A stretch of 64,000 nucleotides of DNA. Source: Petrolisthes cinctipes (lineage: Eukaryota > Arthropoda > Malacostraca > Decapoda > Porcellanidae). The first letter of the stretch is position 1; each line of letters opens with the position of its first letter. Positions 35,309-48,537 of the stretch are shown one piece after another. The notes below the pieces were generated by a model. That model was not told the origin of the DNA. It did not search any database and worked only from the letters and a program-made list of their open reading frames with translations. A program made the position numbers and the translations under genes. The stretch lies in assembly GCA_033782935.1 (NCBI GenBank), contig JAWQEG010000084.1, positions 744,001 through 808,000 of the forward strand, read 5' to 3'.

Positions 35309-36448
35309 CTGTACATGCCTACTCCGTGTTAGAGTATTTTCAAAATACAGGCCAAAAACATACTGAAAATCGATCTTTTAGGTGCCCAAAAGTTGATATG
35401 TGCATGCATCTTCTGTACCCGTTTATATCTCAAATTCTGGCCATAAACACCCGAAAATTCGATATTTTGGGGTCCCAGAAGCGATCTGTACATGCCTACT
35501 CCGTGTTAGAGTATTTTCAAAATTCAGGCCCAAAACATGCTGAAAATCGATATTTTTGGTGCCCAAAGTCAATATGTGCATGTATCTTCTGTACCCGTTT
35601 GTATCTCAAATTCAGGCTCAAAACACCCGAAAATTTAATATTTTGGGGTCCCAGAAGCAATCTGTACAGTGCTAGAATATTTTCAAAATATAGGCTAAAA
35701 ACATGCTAAAAATCGATCTTTTAGGTGCCAAAAAGTCGATATCTCAAATTCAGTCCCAAAACACCCGAAAATTCGATATTTAGGGGTCCCAGAAGCGATC
35801 TGTACATGCCTACTCCGTGTTAGAGTATTTTCAAAATACAGGCCCAAAACATGCTGAAAATCGATCTTTTAGGTGCACAAAGTCAATATGTGCATGCATC
35901 TTCTGTACCCGTTTATATCTCAAATTCAGGCTCAAAACACCCGTAAATTCAATATTTTGGGGTCCCAGAAGCAATCTGTACATGCCTACTCAGTGCTAGA
36001 ATATTTTCAAAATATAGGCTAAAAACATGCTAAAAATCGGCATTTTAGGTGCCAAAAAATCGATATCTCAAATTCAGTCCGAAAACACCCGAAAATTCGA
36101 TATTTAGAGGTCCCAGAAGGTATCTGTACATGTCTACTCCGTGTTAGAGTATTTTCAAAATACAGGCCAAAAACATACTGAAAATCGATCTTTTAGGTGC
36201 CCAAAAGTCGATATGTGCATGCATCTTCTGTACCCGTTTATATCTCAAATTCAGGCTCAAAACACCCGAAAATTCAATATTTTGGGGTCCCAGAAGCAAT
36301 CTGTACATGCCTACACAGTGCTAGAATATTTTCAAAATATAGGCTAAAAACATGCTGAAAATCGATATTTTAGGTGCCAAAAAATCGATATCTCAAATTC
36401 AGTCCCAAAACACCCGAAAATTCGAAATTTAGAGGTCCCAGAAGGTAT
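35309..36448 (+). repeat. Trimer, hybrid dimer and A1-C dimer
   Basis: Units start at 35309 (491), 35800 (324) and 36124 (325). The first two repeat 33026-33840 at an offset of 2283 bp (CCCGTTTGTATCTC, AAAATTTAATATTTTGG, CACCCGTAAATTC). The C at 36124 has CATGCTGAAAATCGATATTT, a B-like core in a C monomer, and a 3' end with TTCGAAATTTAGAGG. Confidence 0.86.
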
Positions 36449-38482
36449 CTGTACATGCCTACTCCGTGTTAGAGTATTTTCAAAATACAGGCCAAAAACA
36501 TACTGAAAATCGATCTTTTAGGTGCCCAAAAGTCGATATGTGCATGCATCTTTTGTACCCGTTTATATCTCAAATTCTGGCTCTAAACACCCGAAAATTC
36601 TATATTTTGGGGTCCCAGAAGCGATCTGTACATGCCTACTCCGTGTTAGAGTATTTTCAAAATTCAGGCCCAAAACATGCTGAAAATCGATATTTTTGGT
36701 GCCCAAAGTCAATATGTGCATGTATCTTCTGTACCCGTTTATATCTCAAATTCAGGCTCAAAACACCCGAAAATTCAATTTTTTGGGGTCCCAGAAGTAA
36801 TCTGTACATGCCTACTCAGTGCTAGAATATTTTCAAAATATAGGCTAAAAACATGCTAAAAATCGATCTTTTAGGTGCCAAAAAGTCGATATCTCAAATT
36901 AAGTCCCAAAAAACCCGAAAATTCGATATTTAGGGGTCCCAGAAGCGATCTGTACATGCCTACTCCGTGTTAGAGTATTTTCAAAATACATGCTCAAAAC
37001 ATACTGAAAATCGATCTTTTAGGTGCACAAAAGTCGATATGTGCATGCATCTTCAGTACCCGTTTATATCTCAAATTCAGGCTCAAAACACCCTAAAATT
37101 CAATATTTTGGGGTCCCAGAAGCAATCTGTACATGTCTTCTCCGTGTTAGAGTATTTTCAAAATACAGGCCAAAAACATACTGAAAATCGATCTTTTAGG
37201 TGCCCAAAAGTCGATATGTGCATGCATCTTCTGTACCCGTTAATATCTCAAATTCTGGCTCTAAACACCCGAAAATTCGATATTTTGCGGTCCCAGAAGC
37301 GATCTGTACATGCCTACTCCGTGTTAGAGTATTTTCAAAATTCAGGCCCAAAACATGCTGAAAATCGATATTTTTGGTGCCCAAAGTCAATATGTGAATG
37401 TATCTTCTGTACCCGTTTATATCTCAAATTCTGGCTCAAAACACCCGAAAATTCAATATTTTGGGGTCCCAGAAGCAATCTGTACATGCCTACTCAGTGC
37501 TAGAATATTTTCAAAATATAGGCTAAAAACATGCTAAAAATCGATCTTTTAGGTGCCAAAAAGTCGATATCTCAAATTAAGTCCCAAAAAACCCGAAAAT
37601 TCGATATTTAGGGGTCCCAGAAGCGATCTGTACATGCCTACTCCGTGTTAGAGTATTTTCAAAATACATGCTCAAAACATACTGAAAATCGATCTTTTAG
37701 GTGCACAAAAGTCGATATGTGCATGCATCTTCAGTACCCGTTTATATCTCAAATTCAGGCTCAAAACACCCTAAAATTCAATATTTTGGGGTCCCAGAAG
37801 CAATCTGTACATGTCTACTCCGTGTTAGAGTATTTTCAAAATACAGGCCAAAAACATACTGAAAATCGATCTTTTAGGTGCCCAAAAGTCGATATGTGCA
37901 TGCATCTTCTGTACCCGTTTATATCTCAAATTCTGGCCCTAAACACCCGAAAATTCGATATTTTGGGGTCCCAGAAGCGATCTGTACATGCCTACTCCGT
38001 GTTAGAGTATTTTCAAAATTCAGGCCCAAAACATGCTGAAAATCGATCTTTTAGGTGCACAAAAGTCGATATGTGCATGCATCTTCAGTAACCGTTTATA
38101 TCTCAAATTCAGGCTCAAAACACCCGAAAATTCGATATTTTGGGGTCCCAGAAGCGATCTGTACATGCCTACTCCGTGTTAGAGTATTTTCAAAATTCAG
38201 GCCCAAAACATGCTGAAAATCGAAATTTTAGGTGCCCAAAGTCAATATGTGCATGTATCTTCTGTACCCGTTTATATCTCAAATTCAGGCTCAAAACAAC
38301 TGAAAATTCAATATTTTGGGGTCCCAGAAGCAATCTGTACATGCCTACTCAGTGCTAGAATATTTTCAAAATATAGGCTAAAAACATGCTAAAAATCGAT
38401 CTTTTAGGTGCCAAAAAGTCGATATCTCAAATTCAGTCTCAAAACACCCGAAAATTCGATATTTAGGGGTCCCAGAAGCGAT
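36449..38482 (+). repeat. Super-repeat core: trimer, tetramer and pentamer
   Basis: Units start at 36449 (A1-B1-C2, 501), 36950 (A2-A1-B1-C2, 678) and 37628 (A2-A1-B1/A2-B-C2, 855). Pentamer monomers start at 37628, 37805, 37982, 38159 and 38335. Markers are CAATTTTTTGGGGTCCC with GAAGTAATCTG, TGTCTTCTCCGTG, CGTTAATATCTC, GTGAATGTATC, CAGTAACCG and CAAAACAACTG. The same series recurs 5452 bp and about 12.09 kb further on. Confidence 0.9.
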
Positions 38483-41400
38483 CTGTACATGCCTACTCCG
38501 TGTTAGAGTATTTTCAAAATACATGCTCAAAACATACTGAAAATCGATCTTTTAGGTGCACAAAAGTCGATATGTGCATGCATCTTCAGTACCCGTTTAT
38601 ATCTCAAATTCAGGCTCAAAACACCCGAAAATTCAATATTTTGGGGTCCCAGAAGCAATCTGTACATGCCTACACAGTGCTAGAATATTTTCAAAATATA
38701 GGCTAAAAACATGCTAAAAATCGACATTTTAGGTGCCAAAAAATCGATATATCAAATTCAGTCCCAAAACACCCGAAAATTCGATATTTAGAGGTCCCAG
38801 AAGGTATCTGTACATGCCTACTCCGTGTTAGAGTATTTTCAAAATACAGGCCAAAAACATACTGAAAATCGATCTTTTAGGTGCGCAAAAGTCGATATGT
38901 GCATGCATCTTCTGTACCCGTTTATATCTCAAATTCTGGCCCTAAACACCCGAAAATTAGATATTTTGGGGTCCCAGAAGTGATCTGTACATGCCTACTC
39001 CGTGTTAGAGTATTTTCAAAATTCAGGCCCAAAACATGCTGAAAATCGATATTTTTGGTGCCCAAAGTCAATATGTGCATGTATCTTCTGTACCCGTTTA
39101 TATCTCAAATTCAGGCTCAAAACACCCGAAAATTCAATATTTTGGGGTCCCAGAAGCAATCTGTACAGTGCTAGAATATTTTCAAAATATAGGCTAAAAA
39201 CATGCTAAAAATCGATCTTTTAGGTGCCAAAAAGTCGATATCTCAAATTCAGTCCCAAAACACCCTAAAATTTGATATTTAGGGGTCCCAGAAGCGATCT
39301 GTACATGCCTACTAAGTGTTAGAGTATTTTCAAAATACATGTTCAAAACATACTGAAAATCAATCTTTTAGGTGCACAAAAGTCGATATGTGCATGCATC
39401 TTTAGTACCCGTTTATATCTCAAATTCAGGCTCAAAACACCCGAAAATTCAATATTTTGGGGTCCCAGAAGCAATCTGTACATGCCTACACAGTGCTAGA
39501 ATATTTTCAAAATATAGGCTAAAAACATGCTAAAAATCGACATTTTAGGTGCCAAAAAATCGATATATCAAATTCAGTCCCAAAACACCCGAAAATTCGA
39601 TATTTAGAGGTCCCAGAAGGTATCTGTACATGCCTACTCCGTGTTAGAGTATTTTCAAAATACAGGCCAAAAACATACTGAAAATCGATCTTTTAGGTGC
39701 CCAAAAGTCGATATGTGCATGCATCTTTGTAACCGTTTATATCTCAAATTCTGGCCCTAAACACCCGAAAATTCGATATTTTGGGGTCCCAGAAGCGATC
39801 TGTACATGCCTACTCCGTGTTAGAGTATTTTCAAAATTCAGGCCCAAAACATGCTGAAAATCGATATTTTTGGTGCCCAAAGTCAATATGTGCATGTATC
39901 TTCTGTACCCGTTTATATCTCAAATTCAGGCTCAAAACACCCGAAAATTCAATATTTTGGGGTCCCAGAAGCAATCTGTACAGTGCTAGAATATTTTCAA
40001 AATATAGGCTAAAAACATGCTAAAAATCGATCTTTTAGGTGCCAAAAAGTCGATATCTCAAATTCAGTCCCAAAACACCCGAAAATTTGATATTTAGGGG
40101 TCCCAGAAGCGATCTGTACATGCCTACTCCGTGTTAGAGTATTTTCAAAATACATGCTCAAAACATACTGAAAATCGATCTTTTAGGTGCACAAAAGTCG
40201 ATATGTGCATGCATCTTCAGTACCCGTTTATATCTCAAATTCAGGCTCAAAACACCCGAAAATTCAATATTTTGGGGTCCCAGAAGCAATCTGTACATGC
40301 CTACTCAGTGTTAGAGTATTTTCAAAATACAGGCCCAAAACATGCTAAAAATCGATATTTTAGATGCCCAAAGTCAATATGTGCATGTATCTTCTGTACC
40401 CGTTTATATCTCAAATTCAGGCTCAAAACACCCGAAAATTCAATATTTTGGGGTCCCAGAAGCAATCTGTACATGCCTACACAGTGCTAGAATATTTTCA
40501 AAATATAGGCTAAAAACATGCTAAAAATCGGCATTTTAGGTGCCAAAAAATCGATATCTCAAATTCAGTCCCAAAACACCCGAAAATTCTATATTTAGAG
40601 GTCCCAGAAGGTATCTGTACATGTCTACTCCGTGTTAGAGTATTTTCAAAATACAGGCCAAAAACATACTGAAAATCGATCTTTTAGGTGCCCAAAAGTC
40701 GATATGTGCATGCATCTTCTGTACCCGTTTATATCTCAAATTCAGGCTCAAAACACCCGAAAATTCAATATTTTGGGGTCCCAGAAGCAATCTGTACATG
40801 CCTACACAGTGCTAGATATTTTCAAAATATAGGCTAAAAACATGCTGAAAATCGATATTTTAGGTGCCAAAAAATCGATATCTCAAATTCAGTCCCAAAA
40901 CACCCGAAAATTAGAAATTTAGAGGTCCCAGAAGGTATCTGTACATGCCTACTCCGTGTTAGAGTATTTTCAAAATTCAGGCCCAAAACATGCTGCAAAT
41001 CGATATTTTTGGTGCCCAAAGTCAATATGTGCATGTATCTTCTGTACCCGTTTATATCTCAAATTCAGGCTCAAAACACCCGAAAATTCAATATTTTGGG
41101 GTCCCAGAATAATCTGTACAGTGCTAGAATATTTTCAAAATATAGGCTAAAAACATGCTAAAAATCGATCTTTTAGGTGCCAAAAAGTCGATATCTCAAA
41201 TTCAGTCCCAAAACACCCGAAAATTTGATATTTAGGGGTCCCAGAAGCGATCTGTACATGCCTACTCCGTGTTAGAGTATTTTCAAAATACAGGCCCAAA
41301 ACATGCTGAAAATCGATCTTTTAGGTGCACAAAGTCAATATGTGCATGCATCTTCTGTACCCGTTTATATCTCAAATTCAGGCTCAAAACACCCGTAAAT

Positions 41401-41900
41401 TCAATATTTTGGGGTCCCAGAAGCAATCTGTACATGCCTACTCAGTGCTAGAATATTTTCAAAATATAGGCTAAAAACATTCTAAAAATCGGCATTTTAG
41501 GTGCCAAAAAATCGATATCTCAAATTCAGTCCCAAAACACCCGAAAATTCGATATTTAGAGGTCCCAGAAGGTATCTGTACATGTCTACTCCGTGTTAGA
41601 GTATTTTCAAAATACAGGCCAAAAACATACTGAAAATCGAACTTTTAGGTGCCCAAAAGTCGATATGTGCATGCATCTTCTGTACCCGTTTATATCTCAA
41701 ATTCAGGCTCAAAACACCCGAAAATTCAATATTTTGGGGTCCCAGAAGCAATCTGTACATGCCTACACAGTGCTAGAATATTTTCAAAATATAGGCTAAA
41801 AACATGCTGAAAATCGATATTTTAGGTGCCAAAAAATCGATATCTCAAATTCAGTCCCAAAACACCCGAAAATTCGAAATTTAGAGGTCCCAGAAGGTAT
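38483..41900 (+). repeat. Dimer/trimer mosaic between super-repeat cores
   Basis: Units start at 38483 (325), 38808 (491), 39299 (325), 39624 (490), 40114 (501), 40615 (324), 40939 (313), 41252 (324) and 41576 (325). Variants include CATCTTTGTAACCG in 39624, a 1-bp loss GTGCTAGATATTTTC in 40615, and B1-C2 without A at 40939 with GAATAATCTGTACAGTG. The hybrid with CACCCGTAAATTC is at 41252. Confidence 0.86.
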
Positions 41901-43934
41901 CTGTACATGCCTACTCCGTGTTAGAGTATTTTCAAAATACAGGCCAAAAACATACTGAAAATCGATCTTTTAGGTGCCCAAAAGTCGATATGTGCATGCA
42001 TCTTTTGTACCCGTTTATATCTCAAATTCTGGCTCTAAACACCCGAAAATTCTATATTTTGGGGTCCCAGAAGCGATCTGTACATGCCTACTCCGTGTTA
42101 GAGTATTTTCAAAATTCAGGCCCAAAACATGCTGAAAATCGATATTTTTGGTGCCCAAAGTCAATATGTGCATGTATCTTCTGTACCCGTTTATATCTCA
42201 AATTCAGGCTCAAAACACCCGAAAATTCAATTTTTTGGGGTCCCAGAAGTAATCTGTACATGCCTACTCAGTGCTAGAATATTTTCAAAATATAGGCTAA
42301 AAACATGCTAAAAATCGATCTTTTAGGTGCCAAAAAGTCGATATCTCAAATTAAGTCCCAAAAAACCCGAAAATTCGATATTTAGGGGTCCCAGAAGCGA
42401 TCTGTACATGCCTACTCCGTGTTAGAGTATTTTCAAAATACATGCTCAAAACATACTGAAAATCGATCTTTTAGGTGCACAAAAGTCGATATGTGCATGC
42501 ATCTTCAGTACCCGTTTATATCTCAAATTCAGGCTCAAAACACCCTAAGATTCAATATTTTGGGGTCCCAGAAGCAATCTGTACATGTCTTCTCCGTGTT
42601 AGAGTATTTTCAAAATACAGGCCAAAAACATACTGAAAATCGATCTTTTAGGTGCCCAAAAGTCGATATGTGCATGCATCTTCTGTACCCGTTAATATCT
42701 CAAATTCTGGCTCTAAACACCCGAAAATTCGATATTTTGGGGTCCCAGAAGCGATCTGTACATGCCTACTCCGTGTTAGAGTATTTTCAAAATTCAGGCC
42801 CAAAACATGCTGAAAATCGATATTTTTGGTGCCCAAAGTCAATATGTGAATGTATCTTCTGTACCCGTTTATATCTCAAATTCTGGCTCAAAACACCCGA
42901 AAATTCAATATTTTGGGGTCCCAGAAGCAATCTGTACATGCCTACTCAGTGCTAGAATATTTTCAAAATATAGGCTAAAAACATGCTAAAAATCGATCTT
43001 TTAGGTGCCAAAAAGTCGATATCTCAAATTAAGTCCCAAAAAACCCGAAAATTCGATATTTAGGGGTCCCAGAAGCGATCTGTACATGCCTACTCCGTGT
43101 TAGAGTATTTTCAAAATACATGCTCAAAACATACTGAAAATCGATCTTTTAGGTGCACAAAAGTCGATATGTGCATGCATCTTCAGTACCCGTTTATATC
43201 TCAAATTCAGGCTCAAAACACCCAAAAATTCAATATTTTGGGGTCCCAGAAGCAATCTGTACATGTCTACTCCGTGTTAGAGTATTTTCAAAATACAGGC
43301 CAAAAACATACTGAAAATCGATCTTTTAGGTGCCCAAAAGTCGATATGTGCATGCATCTTCTGTACCCGTTTATATCTCAAATTCTGGCCCTAAACACCC
43401 GAAAATTCGATATTTTGGGGTCCCAGAAGCGATCTGTACATGCCTACTCCGTGTTAGAGTATTTTCAAAATTCAGGCCCAAAACATGCTGAAAATCGATC
43501 TTTTAGGTGCACAAAAGTCGATATGTGCATGCATCTTCAGTAACCGTTTATATCTCAAATTCAGGCTCAAAACACCCGAAAATTCGATATTTTGGGGTCC
43601 CAGAAGCGATCTGTACATGCCTACTCCGTGTTAGAGTATTTTCAAAATTCAGGCCCAAAACATGCTGAAAATCGAAATTTTAGGTGCCCAAAGTCAATAT
43701 GTGCATGTATCTTCTGTACCCGTTTATATCTCAAATTCAGGCTCAAAACAACTGAAAATTCAATATTTTGGGGTCCCAGAAGCAATCTGTACATGCCTAC
43801 TCAGTGCTAGAATATTTTCAAAATATAGGCTAAAAACATGCTAAAAATCGATCTTTTAGGTGCCAAAAAGTCGATATCTCAAATTCAGTCCCAAAACACC
43901 CGAAAATTCGATATTTAGGGGTCCCAGAAGCGAT
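41901..43934 (+). repeat. Second copy of super-repeat core (501 + 678 + 855 bp)
   Basis: Units start at 41901, 42402 and 43080, each exactly 5452 bp after its counterpart in 36449-38482 and carrying the same rare markers. Differences I noticed include GGGG for GCGG at about 42739, CCCTAAGATTC at about 42541 and CACCCAAAAATTC at about 43223. The copies are therefore distinct but very close. Confidence 0.9.
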
Positions 43935-46900
43935 CTGTACATGCCTACTCCGTGTTAGAGTATTTTCAAAATACATGCTCAAAACATACTGAAAATCGAT
44001 CTTTTAGGTGCACAAAAGTCGATATGTGCATGCATCTTCAGTACCCGTTTATATCTCAAATTCAGGCTCAAAACACCCGAAAATTCAATATTTTGGGGTC
44101 CCAGAAGCAATCTGTACATGCCTACACAGTGCTAGAATATTTTCAAAATATAGGCTAAAAACATGCTAAAAATCGACATTTTAGGTGCCAAAAAATCGAT
44201 ATATCAAATTCAGTCCCAAAACACCCGAAAATTCGATATTTAGAGGTCCCAGAAGGTATCTGTACATGCCTACTCCGTGTTAGAGTATTTTCAAAATACA
44301 GGCCAAAAACATACTGAAAATCGATCTTTTAGGTGCCCAAAAGTCGATATGTGCATGCATCTTCTGTACCCGTTTATATCCCAAATTCTGGCCCTAAACA
44401 CCCGAAAATTAGATATTTTGGGGTCCCAGAAGCGATCTGTACATGCCTACTCAGTGTTAGAGTATTTTCAAAATACATGCTCAAAACATACTGAAAATCG
44501 ATCTTTTAGGTGCACAAAAGTCGATATGTGCATGCATCTTTAGTACCCGTTTATTTCTCAAATTCAGGCTCAAAACACCCGAAAATTCAATATTTTGGGG
44601 TCCCAGAAGCAATCTGTACATGCCTACACAGTGCTAGAATATTTTCAAAATATAGGCTAAAAACATGCTAAAAATCGACATTTTAGGTGCCAAAAAATCG
44701 ATATATCAAATTCAGTCCCAAAACACCCGAAAATTCGATATTTAGAGGTCCCAGAAGGTATCTGTACATGCCTACTCCGTGTTAGAGTATTTTCAAAATA
44801 CAGTCCAAAAACATACTGAAAATCGATCTTTTAGGTGCCCAAAAGTCGATATGTGCATGCATCTTCTGTACCCGTTTATATCTCAAATTCTGGCCCTAAA
44901 CACCCGAAAATTCGATATTTTGGGGTCCCAGAAGCGATCTGTACATGCCTACTCCGTGTTAGAGTATTTTCAAAATTCAGGCCCAAAACATGCTGAAAAT
45001 CGATATTTTTGGTGCCCAAAGTCAATATGTGCATGTATCTTCTGTACCCGTTTATATCTCAAATTCAGGCTCAAAACACCCGAAAATTCAATATTTTGGG
45101 GTCCCAGAAGCAATCTGTACAGTGCTAGAATATTTTCAAAATATAGGCTAAAAACATGCTAAAAATCGATCTTTTAGGTGCCAAAAAGTCGATATCTCAA
45201 ATTCAGTCCCAAAACACCCTAAAATTTGATATTTAGGGGTCCCAGAAGCGATCTGTACATGCCTACTCAGTGTTAGAGTATTTTCAAAATACATGCTCAA
45301 AACATACTGAAAATCGATCTTTTAGGTGCACAAAAGTCGATATGTGCATGCATCTTTAGTACCCGTTTATATCTCAAATTCAGGCTCAAAACACCCGAAA
45401 ATTCAATATTTTGGGGTCCCAGAAGCAATCTGTACATGCCTACACAGTGCTAGAATATTTTCAAAATATAGGCTAAAAACATGCTAAAAATCGACATTTT
45501 AGGTGCCAAAAAATCGATATATCAAATTCAGTCCCAAAACACCCGAAAATTCGATATTTAGAGGTCCCAGAAGGTATCTGTACATGCCTACTCCGTGTTA
45601 GAGTATTTTCAAAATACAGGCCAAAAACATACTGAAAATCGATCTTTTAGGTGCCCAAAAGTCGATATGTGCATGCATCTTCTGTACCCGTTTATATCTC
45701 AAATTCTGGCCCTAAACACCCGAAAATTCGATATTTTGGGGTCCCAGAAGCGATCTGTACATGCCTACTCCGTGTTAGAGTATTTTCAAAATTCAGGCCC
45801 AAAACATGCTGAAAATCGATATTTTTGGTGCCCAAAGTCAATATGTGCATGTATCTTCTGTACCCGTTTATATCTCAAATTCAGGCTCAAAACACCCGAA
45901 AATTCAATATTTTGGGGTCCCAGAAGCAATCTGTACAGTGCTAGAATATTTTCAAAATATAGGCTAAAAACATGCTAAAAATCGATCTTTTAGGTGTCAA
46001 AAAGTCGATATCTCAAATTCAGTCCCAAAACACCCGAAAATTTGATATTTAGGGGTCCCAGAAGCGATCTGTACATGCCTACTCCGTGTTAGAGTATTTT
46101 CAAAATACATGCTCAAAACATACTGAAAATCGATCTTTTAGGTGCACTAAAGTCGATATGTGCATGCATCTACAGTACCCGTTTATATCTCAAATTCAGG
46201 CTCAAAACACCCGAAAATTCAATATTTTGGGGTCCCAGAAGCAATCTGTACATGCCTACTCAGTGTTAGAGTATTTTCAAAATACAGGCCCAAAACATGC
46301 TAAAAATCGATATTTTAGATGCCCAAAGTCAATATGTGCATGTATCTTCTGTACCCGTTTATATCTCAAATTCAGGCTCAAAACACCCGAAAATTCAATA
46401 TTTTGGGGTCCCAGAAGCAATCTGTACATGCCTACACAGTGCTAGAATATTTTCAAAATATAGGCTAAAAACATGCTAAAAATCGGCATTTTAGGTGCCA
46501 AAAAATCGATATCTCAAATTCAGTCCCAAAACACCCGAAAATTCGATATTTAGAGGTCCCAGAAGGTATCTGTACATGTCTACTCCGTGTTAGAGTATTT
46601 TCAAAATACAGGCCAAAAACATACTGAAAATCGATCTTTTAGGTGCCCAAAAGTCGATATGTGCATGCATCTTCTGTACCCGTTTATATCTCAAATTCAG
46701 GCTCAAAACACCCGAAAATTCAATATTTTGGGGTCCCAGAAGCAATCTGTACATGCCTACACAGTGCTAGAATATTTTCAAAATATAGGCTAAAAACATG
46801 CTGAAAATCGATATTTTAGGTGCCAAAAAATCGATATCTCAAATTCAGTCCCAAAACACCCGAAAATTAGAAATTTAGAGGTCCCAGAAGGTATCTGTAC

Positions 46901-48537
46901 ATGCCTACTCCGTGTTAGAGTATTTTCAAAATACAGGCCAAAAACATACTGAAAATCGATCTTTTAGGTGCCCAAAAGTCGATATGTGCATGCATCTTCT
47001 GTACCCGTTTATATCTCAAATTCTGGCTCTAAACACCCGAAAATTCGATATTTTGGGGTCCCAGAAGCGATCTGTACATGCCTACTCCGTGTTAGAGTAT
47101 TTTCAAAATTCAGGCCCAAAACATGCTGCAAATCGATATTTTTGGTGCCCAAAGTCAATATGTGCATGTATCTTCTGTACCCGTTTATATCTCAAATTCA
47201 GGCTCAAAACACCCGAAAATTCAATATTTTGGGGTCCCAGAAGCAATCTGTACAGTGCTAGAATATTTTCAAAATATAGGCTAAAAACATGCTAAAAATC
47301 GATCTTTTAGGTGCCAAAAAGTCGATATCTCAAATTCAGTCCCAAAACACCCGAAAATTTGATATTTAGGGGTCCCAGAAGCGATCTGTACATGCCTACT
47401 CCGTGTTAGAGTATTTTCAAAATACATGTTCAAAACATACTGAAAATCGATCTTTTAGGTGCACAAAAGTCGATATGTGCATGCATCTTCAGTACCCGTT
47501 TATATCTCAAATTCAGGCTCAAAACACCCGAAAATTCAATATTTTGGGGTCCTAGAAGCAATCTGTACATGCCTACACAGTGCTAGAATATTTTCAAAAT
47601 ATAGGCTAAAAACATGCTAAAAATCGACATTTTTAGGTGCCAAAAAATCTATATATCAAATTCAGTCCCAAAACACCCGAAAATTCGATATTTAGAGGTC
47701 CCAGAAGGTATCTGTACTAGCCTACTCCGTGTTAGAGTATTTTCAAAATACAGGCCAAAAACATACTGAAAATCGATCTTTTAGGTGCCCAAAAGTCGAT
47801 ATGTGCATGCATCTTCTGTACCCGTTTATATCTCAAATTCTGGCCCTAAACACCCGAAAATTCGATATTTTGGGGTCCCAGAAGCGATCTGTACATGCCT
47901 ACTCCGTGTTAGAGTATTTTCAAAATTCAGGCCCAAAACATGCTGAAAATCGATATTTTTGGTGCCCAAAGTCAATATGTGCATGTATCTTCTGTACCCG
48001 TTTATATCTCAAATTCAGGCTCAAAACACCCGAAAATTCAATATTTTGGGGTCCCAGAAGCAATCTGTACATGCCTACACAGTGCTAGAATATTTTCAAA
48101 ATATAGGCTAAAAACATGCTAAAAATCGGCATTTTAGGTGCCAAAAAATCGATATCTCAAATTCAGTCCCAAAACACCCGAAAATTCTATATTTAGAGGT
48201 CCCAGAAGGTATCTGTACATGTCTACTCCGTGTTAGAGTATTTTCAAAATACAGGCCAAAAACATACTGAAAATCGATCTTTTAGGTGCCCAAAAGTCGA
48301 TATGTGCATGCATCTTCTGTACCCGTTTATATCTCAAATTCAGGCTCAAAACACCCGAAAATTCAATATTTTGGGGTCCCAGAAGCAATCTGTACATGCC
48401 TACACAGTGCTAGAATATTTTCAAAATATAGGCTAAAAACATGCTGAAAATCGATATTTTAGGTGCCAAAAAATCGATATCTCAAATTCAGTCCCAAAAC
48501 ACCCGAAAATTAGAAATTTAGAGGTCCCAGAAGGTAT
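43935..48537 (+). repeat. Dimer/trimer mosaic, second copy with extra segments
   Basis: Units start at 43935 (325), 44260 (177, lone A1), 44437 (A2-C1, 325), 44762 (491), 45253 (325), 45578 (491), 46069 (501), 46570 (325), 46895 (491), 47386 (326), 47712 (501) and 48213 (325). 43935 and the start of 44260 match 38483 and 38808 at +5452. 44762 to 46570 match 38808 to 40615 at about +5954. The 502 bp at 44260-44761 are thus additional. 46069 to 46895 recurs 1643 bp later at 47712 to 48538. Confidence 0.86.
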
